A stretch of DNA of 64,000 nucleotides from Chlorokybus atmophyticus. Taxonomy: Eukaryota; Streptophyta; Chlorokybophyceae; Chlorokybales; Chlorokybaceae. The notes below the pieces were generated by a model. It saw nothing but the letters and a program-made list of their open reading frames with translations, ran no database searches and was not told the origin of the DNA. The DNA is taken from assembly GCA_009103225.1 (NCBI GenBank), contig RHPI01002438.1, forward strand, positions 870,516 through 934,515. The letters run 5' to 3'. Both the position numbers and the translations under genes were made by a program. Shown piece after piece: positions 51,631 through 61,010 of this stretch; within the stretch, counting starts at the first letter, position 1, and each line of letters opens with the position of its first letter.

Positions 51631-52809
51631 ATGAAAGAGAACTCGGTGCCCACCTCAAAGGGGGAAAGCTCGCAAAAAGAGCAATTATCCCGTGAGGAGG
51701 AGTTTCCATCTATGGAGGATATTTTCAACCCGGATGATGCACCTGATGAGTCTCATGCTGCTAAGGATGTGGATGGCTTGGTGGAACCAGACGGGCCACC
51801 ATTACCACCATCATTCGTGCAGCCTGAAATTTCAATTCGCTTGACAAAGCAGGAGTTGATGGACCACTTTCTTGGCACCTATGATGAGGAGCCTCATAAG
51901 GCGATTGTCTCGCTCGTCAACTTCCTCTTTCATTTGGCGAAAAAGCTCTCAAAGCTCAACACCTTTATCGGGCGAGATTGGGAGGGATGAATGGGTGAAG
52001 GCAAACGTGTTCTGAACATGATCAAGCGCCTTCAATGCTCTGACAGTAGTCCACCTGTTCAAACGCTTGCTCGACCTGCCGAGTCTGTTCCCAACAAACA
52101 AGCGGCAATTTCAACTGGCTCGTGAAGCTGAGACATTATGTCAACTCCCTTCACATTTGTAAGGAGGGAAAAAAATGGCGTGTAATTGAGTTGCTGATCC
52201 CAAACAATGCTCTAGCAGATTGGTACCGCCGTAAGCAACGGGATATGAACCTCGGGCGGGAAGTGAATCAGTTGTGCTCTTTCATGGAGCAGCGCTATGG
52301 TGGCGCAGATCTTGCCCAGGTTTCTCGCAACCAGCTGCACAATTTGCGTCAGAACGGGCGTCCGATTCAGCAGTATATCCACGATTCAGTCGTTTGTCAG
52401 CAAGATTAAAACTGGCAAACTACCCATTAGCGATGCTGATCAGCTGGATATGTTCAGGCGTTGCTTGAACACAGATCTCGTGCAGCATGTGGCCGTCAAC
52501 CCCGCGCGTTTGCAAGAGTGGGCCTCGACGGAGTTACCAATGCTGATGCAGATGGTTGCTTTTGTGGACAGTGTGAAGCGCTCTCACGCAAACATGCAAA
52601 CCACAGCAAAAGAGGCAGCACCGGTTTCAGCTGCAAAGCGCCCGGCCACTGACAACAAACCTTTTATGAAAAAGGCGAAAACATCTCAGCCTGCTGGCCC
52701 CTACAACGCGGCCAAATCCACCATTACTTGCAACTTCTGCAAGAAGACAGGTCATGGGGAGGCCAAGTGCTATGCACAGAAGGCCAAGCAGCAGAAAGAC
52801 AAGAAATAG
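51631..52809 (+). pseudogene. gypsy gag, broken
   Basis: Pieces lie in different frames: 51631-51990 (acidic start, then SIRLTKQELMDHFLGTYDEE), 52122-52409 (ALADWYRRKQRDMNLGREVN) and 52409-52809 (DADQLDMFRRCLNTDLVQHV, then the CCHC knuckle CNFCKKTGHGEAKCYAQK). A stop near 51990 and a frameshift near 52.4 kb break it. Gag would form the particle and bind RNA. Confidence 0.85.
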
Positions 52810-53233
52810 GAATTGTCCGTGGTTGGTAGCTTAGTCGAGCAGAACGACTTTCAAAACTTTGTACTTTTTGATAAGGTTTCCTCTCTTTGTGATGTATCAA
52901 ATGTATGGATTGATATGAGCACACCACCTGTGTAAACAAATGCAAACGGTTGTGTTTTAATCAATGTTCCATTCTCTGAATTGGTAACTGCCGCTAAGCA
53001 CTTACACGAGTTGCAATTACAACATGCTGTCACTGCATGTGTAGTTATCCCTCGATATCATGGCCCGTGGTCGCGATTGTTAAAAGGGGGAGAAGTAATT
53101 ATGCAACTCTCACGCAAAGATACAGGAACTTCACCGTTACAAGTGATTTTTACAAGCTTGCTACCAATCACGGCACTCCGACATTAGCTACATTTGATGG
53201 TCACTCAGTGCCACGCAAATTGAGATTTGAGAG

Positions 53234-56200
53234 TTAACTTATGGGTACACCATGTACAGCATTAATTGTTACTGGTGCAAACCATAACTTTGTTGAACAT
53301 GCTTGGGTGAAACTTAATAACATACCTTTCACACCAGTCACGTCATATGTACGTGCTGCTGGTTCTACCCTTAATGCAATTGGGTAGGTGAAGGGGCGTT
53401 TTTTAATTAACAGCCACAAGACTCGACCAACTTTCATCGTGGTGGATATAGGTATCCCCGGGGTGGATGTTGTTTTGAGCGAACAGGGGCACACCGAAGC
53501 AGGTTTGCAATTGGACTCTCGAGCAAATACGTGCACCCTTCGTAAAGGTAAACATAAGGTGACGTTAACCGCACATGTACTCGCACGTGTTGCTCGCAAC
53601 AATGTTTCGCTCCACTCTGCTATGCAACTGATACGTTGCATGCGCAAATGTGAGGAAGTATATTTGATGCACTTACGACAGGTAGAGACTCCTATTGAAC
53701 AGGCCGTATCTGACCTTGTGGTGCAATCACTTACGGAACCATACGCATATATTTCAGGATGAACTCCCGGAGTTGCCTCCTGATAGAAACATACATCATA
53801 CCATTCTGTTAGAAAGCCACCTTGGCGGCCTGTCTATAGGCTAAGTCCCTTGGAACACGCGGAAATGGAAAAACAGCTTAATGAGTTAGTAGACAAAGAT
53901 TTAATAACAAAGAGCATATCTTCTTTTTGTGCACCAATTTTGTTTGTGCCCAAAAAGAATGGCAAGCTACGCATGTGTATTGATTGTCGTGCGTTAAACA
54001 AGGTAACTGTGAGAAACAGATTCCCCTTGCCTCGGATTGATGATTTGTTTGATAAGCTGTCAAGTGCAACACTGTTCAGCACACTGGATTTGACCAGTGG
54101 TTATCATCAAATCAAAATCCACCCATCAGATATACAAAAAACTGCATTCTTGAGTATCAAATGTTACCATTTGGGTTAACAAATGCACCGGCCACATTTC
54201 AGCAATGAACGCGGTATTTGCTGATGAATCGTACAAGTTTGAATTGGTGTATCTTTACGACATTATTGTCTTCAGCAAAACCCGGGAGAACCATCACAGG
54301 CATGTGGAATTGGTGCTAGCTAAGTTACGCGAACACAAATTCTATGCCAACCTGTCCAAATGCAACTTTGCAAAGGATGAACTACCCTTTTTGAGGCATG
54401 TGATTGGCAAAAAAGGATTGAAACCAGATCCTCAAAAGGTGTGTGCGGTGAAGGATTGGCCACCACCCAAGGATGTACATTAGTTACGTGCTTTCTTGGG
54501 GCTAGCCAATTATTTCAAGCAAGTTCATGCGAGCATATTCTAGCATGGCAAATCCTTTAACATCTTTACTGAGAAAAGATGTTAAATTTGTGTGGACGGA
54601 GGCACATGAGGTTGCTTTTACACGCATTGAAGATGCATTAACACAAGCCCCTGTGTTAGCCTTCCCCGATCACACCAAGCCTTTTCGTGGTGATCAGTGA
54701 TGCTTCCACCATTGGGTGTGGGGCAGTCCTGCTACAGGACAACAGACCATGTGCATATGAAAGCATAAAGTTCATTCCCGCTAAACGTAATTACATAACC
54801 ACTGAGCAGGAATTGCTTGGGGTGGTGCACGCGCTGCGCACATGGCGTTGCTATTTGAAAGGTGTGCAGTTTTTGGTGATTACTGATCACAACCCGCTCA
54901 CATTCTTTCATACGCAACGAAACCTGTCGAGGCGGCAAGCTAGGTGGAATGAATTCATTTCACTTTCACTTGGCAATACCGTCCAGGTCGCACCAATGTG
55001 GCGGATCCACTAAGTCGTAGCCCTGCTCTTTTGGCACTTACGCGTAATATGCAACAGCCTGAAGATCCTTTCCTAAAGGAAGTGTCCACAGGGTATGACT
55101 CAAATGATTGGTTTAGCAGTCAAACCAACTTACAACAGCTTACTGCTCTTAGCAATCTGTGCTATAAAGGGGAGCAGTTGGCAATTCCCAACTCGGGCGA
55201 CTTGCGTAAGCAATGCTTACAATCAGTGCATGACCCGCCGTATGCTGGGCATTTGAGAAAACACAAAACACTCAAAGCTGCGCAACAGTCATACTGGTGG
55301 CCAGCAATGTCAACTGATGTGGATCAATATGTGCGCACATGTGACGTGTGTCAACGTAATACGTACGTAATAAGCCACTACGACAAAAACAAGCGGGATT
55401 GCTTAAACCATTGGTAATTTCAGAACAAAAGTGGGATAGTGTCAGTATGGCTTTGATTACTGACCTACCTTAAACAGCAGCCAAATACACTGCTATTGTG
55501 GTTTTTGTCGACCGTTTGACCAAAATGGTGCATTTTGCCCCGTGTTGCACAACTGTGAGTGCACGGGACTTGGCACATTTATTTGTGTCCACGGTCTTTC
55601 GAGTTCACGGTGTACCGCGTGAGCTTATCACAGATCGTGATCCTCGTTTTGTCTCCAAGTTCTGGAGAGAAGTCTGTAAATTGTTGGGGGTAAAACAAAG
55701 CATGTCGACTGCTTTCCACCCGCAGACGGACGGACAAACCGAGCGAGCAAATCAAAAACTAGAAAAAATGCTTGGCACTATGTGGCTCCCAGCCATGCTG
55801 ATTATGACAGGTACTTGCCAATGGCAGAGTTCGCTGTGAACTACGCGTGGCAGGAAAGTGTAAAGGAAACCCCATTTTTCTTGAATTATGGGATTCGCCC
55901 GAACACACCAGCGTCATTGCGTGTCCCTCGCAACGCCCTGACTGTACCAGCGGCAAAGAAATTTGCCACTGATATGCAAGAAAATTTGGCTCGAGCCAAG
56001 CTATGTCTGTCAGAAGCACAGAACAGGCAAAAAGCTTATGCTGATACACATAAAAGAATGGCCACTTCCGATGTCGGCGATAAAGTTTTGCTTAATGCAA
56101 AGAACATACCCATCAAAGGTACGGGTGCTCGCAAGTTGCTGCCCCGATGGTTAGGTCCTTTCTCTATCACTGATAGAGTTGGTACGCACGTTTATCGACT

Positions 56201-56492
56201 GCAATTGCCCCCAAGTGTGCGTATACACAACGTGTTCCATGTGTACTTGTTGAAACCTTACCGTTCAAACGGTAGAACACAGCCTCCACCACCGCCGGTT
56301 GAGGTGGACAGCGAGCTTAAATACGAGGTGGAAGCTATATTAAACCATAAGCTAATTAGTCGAGGACGCGCAACTCGCTACTTGATGAAATGGAAAGGGT
56401 ATGGCCCAGAACATAATAGTTGGGAGCCCAGGCATCTTACGCACTGCCGCGAGTTGCTTCGAGCTTATTGGGATTCACGTCCGGTCCCATAA
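53234..56492 (+). pseudogene. gypsy pol (protease-RT-RNase H-integrase-chromodomain), broken
   Basis: The protease remnant at about 53259-53292 reads LIVTGANHNF, so the catalytic D-T/S-G is V-T-G. RT at 53850-54480 has [40 protein letters not shown] and VYLYDIIVFS, where YLDD has become YLYD. RNase H (54687-55013) has ISDASTIGCGAVLLQDNRPC and ITDHNPL. The integrase HHCC zinc finger and core (54998-55840) show HDPPYAGHLRKHKTLKAAQQ, FVDRLTKMVHFAP, ITDRDPRF and HPQTDGQTERANQ. The C-terminal chromodomain (to 56492) has YEVEAILNHKLI and YLMKWKGYGPEHNSWEPRHL. Many stops and frameshifts; inactive. Confidence 0.9.
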
Positions 56493-56641
56493 ACTGTGGG
56501 CTTGGTTTTATGACAGACTGGCAGTGCAGTTTCATTCCCACCCTGTCATTTCCTGCTATCTTACTGGTTACAATTACTCGACATCAAGCCTGATCAACTT
56601 GAGTTCAACGAGGACATTGAAAACCCAAGTGGGGGGGGGGA

Positions 56642-57257
56642 TGTAACGGGAGCAATAATAATAGGGGTATTATTGCTGCCTAAATAACACATTATGTATG
56701 AATAAGTATCCAAATATGCTTATTTATACCTCTTTTCTACGGTTCCTCGCTTATTATAGGCTATTATGCTTTATGATAGCTTAAATAAGTCCCAATGGGT
56801 GTGGAATCGCTTATTCAAGCCTATTTGGTGTCACATTTGATATAATGTAGTCATTATCTCGTTATGTACCTTACGATAGATATCTTTGGATAGGTACCTT
56901 ATCGATAGGCACCTATCCAACCTTATCTGAGCTGTGATTGGCTCACGCTAGATTTCCCAACTACCCTATCCGTAAGGTCGATGTCTAGTTATGAGTTAAT
57001 ATTAATATTATATTATATATATTATATATATATTATATTAATATTTCATTATATATATATATATAATATTATTATAATATTATCGAGAGGTATATATTTG
57101 ATATACTCTTGATGTAAAGGTCACGTCAAACTGATGTGAGGGACTTTTCAGTTCTCTGCTCAGTGGCGGCCACGCTGTTGAAAGGCTTGTCATAGGCGGT
57201 GTGGGTGTTGGAGTAGAGGATTGAAGGGGCATCACCGGCGACGGTGGTGCTGTTACA
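56642..57257 (+). repeat. gypsy 3' LTR (616 bp, with AT insertion)
   Basis: Matches the 5' LTR except for an AT-only tract at about 56997-57083 (TTAATATTAATATTATAT...) that accounts for its extra length. Confidence 0.85.
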
Positions 57258-57800
57258 GGTGGTGTGCTCATATCAGCCCATACATCTGATACATCACAAA
57301 GAGGAAACTTTATCAAGAAATACAGAGTTTTCAAAATCGTTTTGCTCGATTAAGCTACCAACCACGGATAATTCCTATTTCTTGTCCTTCTGCTGCTTGG
57401 CCTTCTGTGCATTCTGCTTTGCATAGCACTTGGTCTCCCCATGACCTGTCTTCTTGCAGAAGTTGCAAATGATGGTGGATTTGGCTGCGTTGTAGGGGCT
57501 AGCAGGCTGAGATGTTTTCGCCTTTTTAAGAAAAGGTTTGTAGTCAGTGGCCGGGCGCTTTGCAGCTGAAACCGGAGCTGCCTCTTTTGCTGTGGTTTGC
57601 ATGTTTGCGTGAGAGCGCTTCACACTGTCCACAGCAGCAACCATTTGCATCAGCATTGGTAAACCCGTTGAGACCCACTCTTGCAAACTCGCGGTTGACG
57701 GCCACATGCTGCACGAGATCTGTGTCCAAGCCACGCCTGCACATATCCAGCTGATCAGCATCACTGATAGGTAGTTTGCCAGCATTAATCTTGCTTGATA
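57258..57800 (-). pseudogene. Inverted gypsy gag fragment
   Basis: A minus-strand copy of the gag 3' end and the sequence just after it: it matches the reverse complement of about 52.4-52.93 kb, including the knuckle CNFCKKTGHGETKCYAKQ and the stop. It starts exactly at the 3' LTR end, so the LTR is fused to a second, rearranged gypsy copy. Confidence 0.85.
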
Positions 57801-58079
57801 GTGACAACTTTTGGAGTGCATGTGCAGAGCGTGACTGTTGAGTGGCCACCTATGTTTATGAGCCAGATGGGCACCTGCGTCTGTGAAAAACGGGGAATGC
57901 AGCTTCAATAGGCACGTCCGGATGGGGGAATGCCAAGCGAGAATATAAAGACCTGTAGGCGTAGCAAAATATGGCAACCAGGTTTGCTAGCTATGTGCCA
58001 AAAGTCTATTGTTTCATTTGATTGTGATCATGGTGTGCCCATGCAGGGCTCCGTCCGCGAGATTCACACGGATTGACGT

Positions 58080-58625
58080 TTAAGGGATCAAGTATGGTCC
58101 TTTCACGGACCCCCAGGACCATGCATGGTCCGTATCCCGCGGGCCAGGATTGCCTGATCCGCGGGGGACGGACCGTGCATGGTCCGTTCGGGGTCCCGAA
58201 TCCTGGTGCGCAATTGCGCACCAGATGTGGTGCGTGGCTGGACCAGACATATTACCGGTCCTACTGGCCGCGAAAGACTGGACCATACACGGCCTGCAGC
58301 TGGACCAGGCATGTTGCCGGTCCGACTGTCAATGGGTGTACGGACCATGCGTGGTCTGGACCACAACAATGCCGGACCATATATGTTGCAATGAATGAAA
58401 TTGATGTGACTGGTCCGAACCACATGATTGGGCGGACCGTTGCTGGTGCACGCTCAGCTTATTGGTCATTTTGGACAAGCACCACGCACCATACATGGTC
58501 TGCCGCCTTAACAAGCTCTTACTGGTCCAAAGGCTAACAAATTGCGGACCATTCATGGTCCTTAATCTAACCAAGCACTTATTGGTCCACATTGTTGTAT
58601 AATTGCGGACCATATATGGTTCTTG
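58080..58625. repeat. Array of GGACCATGCATGGTCC-type palindromes
   Basis: Perfect or near-perfect palindromes at 58116-58131 (GGACCATGCATGGTCC), 58170-58185, 58546-58561 and 58607-58622, with more decayed ones between. The right half is a tandem array of about 55-61 bp units, each with a palindrome and a CTTATTGGTCCA-like box. Related words occur at 36.88-37.20 kb. Confidence 0.75.
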
Positions 58626-58946
58626 ACTTACAAGGCTTGTGCGGCTTGTGCGACTGTCAATATGGAACGTAGTAGGACTTGACAGTCGCAGCAGCAGCTT
58701 GGTGATTGAGTAGTGAGGTCGCTTGCGAGTTTGCATGCGCCCTGGTTCTGTGTTGCTTGATTAGTCGTTTGTGGTTTGCTGCTTGAGCTGTCAGCGATTA
58801 CCTGAAAGGTATTTGTTTTGCTTTGAAGCTTGCATGCCTTGTTGCTTGCGCGCTGTGACATTGTTTGGGCACTAAGTTCGGTTGCTTGCTCAGCCTCAAT
58901 CTGTGCACTGAGTTCAATTACTGGTTCAGGCTGCTTAGCTGACACC

Positions 58947-60300
58947 ATGGCTACTGGGGAGGGCAGCCAAATGCCTGCTGCAGCTGATTGCTTCAGGGTC
59001 GAGGGCAACAATTTGCTGGGCCAGGTGACAGGTCAGCAGTTCTTGATAAAGGAGGAGTACAAGCATATGCGCACATCGCTAATGGTCAACCTGAGGAAGC
59101 TGAAGAATGAGATGTTGAGCAAGTGGCCACTACCTCAAGATATGCAAGGACTTTAAGATGAATGCTAAGCACCGGCAGGAGCTCGACGAAGTATGCCAAG
59201 CGATCTTGCAGTAGTCACTTCCACTGGTCTTTGACGCAAACCACTCGCTCATGTGGACAAAAGGTGAGATGCTTTCTTGATGACATGTGATCTTTGAATG
59301 GAACTTACATGCAGCTGTGTTGAAGTGAGCTTTAGCATGTCGTTAGCTTTCAGTTCACTCTATCTGATGTGCTGTATTGCCGTTGACAGTCCTTACCCTG
59401 GTTGCTGTTGTTGTGTTCGTGTTTATTGCTGTGCAAAGTTGCTTTCAGTGCCTAGTTGCGGTATGCTGTCTTTTGCTAGCTAGCAGCTTGCAACAGCTAA
59501 AAGTGCTGTCTGGCCAGTGTGTTAACATTGACAATCTTTGCCCTGGTTGCTGTTGCTGTGTTTGTGCTTGTTGCTTCGGTGACCAGCTGCGATATGCTGG
59601 TTTTGAGGCTATCTTCTGCTAGATGGCAACTTCCAACAGCTGAAAATGTGTGCTCTATAAAGCTGTCTTGCCGTTGACAGTCCTTGCCGTTGGTACTTTA
59701 CCGTGCTCGTATTTGCTTGGGTTGTAGCACAAATCAAGCAGTATGTGCTTCTGCTTCAGTACTCCGTTGGCGCGCAGCGCGGTAGTGGTACCGGGAAGAG
59801 CGTCCAATAACGCAATGAAGCCAAGAAGCAAAGGCGTGCCAGCGACTGGGAAGCTGCACAAGGCAGCCGCGCTGCTCAAGCTGAAGTTGACTGGGGCATG
59901 ACATTTTGTCTGGGGAGGGACATGAGGGCCAACCAGCAAGTGGTCATGCTTGCGCCTTTAACCGCTGAGCCTCTCACAGACGCTCAGTACCGGGCCACTT
60001 GGCTAAAAGAGAGGTAAGCAACCATAGTGCAGTCGACTGTCGGTCCTGTTTTACTGTTGTCTCCATACTGGCTTCGCACATGGTGCCTGCTACTCTGACT
60101 GCTACTCTGCATGTCACGACAGGGGTGCGGACGGATATGCTAAAGATCAGGTGTTGACATTTGCAACACAACGCAATTGTTGTTGGCGTCACCACCATCG
60201 ATTCTGTATGCGAGCCAGACCAACCAATGCGCACGAATTTAGTCTCCGTAAACCACTGGATGGCAGTGAGAAGCGAGGATGGCGACCTTGCCGTTCAACT
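58947..60300 (+). pseudogene. Unrecognised multi-exon gene, degenerate
   Basis: ATG at 58947 has a good context (ACCATGGCT) and reads MATGEGSQMPAAADCFRVEG and FLIKEEYKHMRTSLMVNLRK. A frameshift near 59.14 kb and a TAG interrupt KDFKMNAKHRQELDEVCQAI, which runs on to a GTGAGA donor at 59263. A second piece at about 59.75-60.01 kb reads FCLGRDMRANQQVVMLAPLT and YRATWLKER before GTAAGC. A third at about 60.12-60.30 kb reads FATQRNCCWRHHHRFCMRAR and SLRKPLDGSEKRGWRPCR. The Lys/Arg-rich N-terminus and Trp/His/Cys-rich C-terminus might bind nucleic acid, but I do not recognise the family. A copia element is inserted 170 bp downstream. Confidence 0.5.
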
Positions 60301-60465
60301 ACCTGTGAAAGAGAGGCATTTTCACTATGGCATGCTGGCAAGCAGCTGCCATGGTGGTTGTACTCTGGAGGTACATTGCTTGTTGTGGATATGCACGTGC
60401 TCCTGCTATGACTGTATGGTGGAATCCATGAGCACTTCTTGTGTTAAACACAACAACATGCAAGG

Positions 60466-60885
60466 TGTTGACAGTCATTCCTACATACGATCAGCATCGA
60501 CCCTCCACACAAGAGTAGAAGGTCGTAAGGACGAGCACTAGGTCCGGACTTAGCAAGATGGCGTCGTCGGACCAGACTCCGGACTCCAAACTGGGACCTT
60601 ATTAACTGCTTTGTATCTCCGCGTATACTTACTCATTATAAGCGTGCAAGAGCTTGTTGCAAAGCTCTATCTGTAAGAAAGACAACGCAGCTTAGAGCGC
60701 GTCAAAAGGCTGAGTATAGCTTACGCAGTGCTTGCAAATGTAGACGTGTGTGTAACTGGCTGGAATAAGAACTAGCGGACAACTTGTAATAGATGAATGT
60801 GACTTGTGTATGCTTTGGTGGCGGTAGCTCTGTCTCTGTGCATCCATGCTTGTCTCAGCTACATGTGCATGCTAGTCCTTCAACA
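60466..60885 (+). repeat. copia copy 2, 5' LTR
   Basis: 420 bp, clearly more diverged from the copy 1 LTRs than these are from each other, so it is a separate or older insertion. Confidence 0.88.
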
Positions 60886-60900
60886 GGTTATGGGCCCACA
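60886..60900 (+). other. copia copy 2 primer-binding site, anticodon-arm type
   Basis: GGTTATGGGCCCACA directly follows the LTR end. Its first 14 bases complement the anticodon stem-loop of plant-type initiator tRNA-Met. The sequence is conserved with copy 1. Confidence 0.72.
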
Positions 60901-61010
60901 CTATGCTTGAGGAGTGTGAGACTAGCTTGTGTGCATAATTCTACACTACGGTAGCTTGTTGGTAGCAGAGCCTTGGGTGGCAACTGCAAGTGAAGGCAGG
61001 CACGACAGTC

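Larger units (their letters stand above)
50262..57257 (+). mobile_element. Decayed Ty3/gypsy chromovirus-type retrotransposon
   Basis: The 5' LTR 50262-50788 and 3' LTR 56642-57257 share TGAAACGGGAGCAATAATAA / TGTAACGGGAGCAATAATAA starts and TTTTACA / GTTACA ends. A TGGTATC word (50790-50796), like the usual initiator-Met primer site, follows the 5' LTR, and a polypurine tract (G-rich, 56630-56640) precedes the 3' LTR. Internal order is gag, protease, RT, RNase H, integrase, chromodomain, the Ty3/gypsy order. There is no matching target duplication: GCTAG lies to the left and GGTGG to the right. Confidence 0.92.

Noticed and set aside
50257-57262. Target-site duplication for the gypsy element
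   Set aside because: The flanks GCTAG and GGTGG do not match, consistent with a rearranged 3' side.
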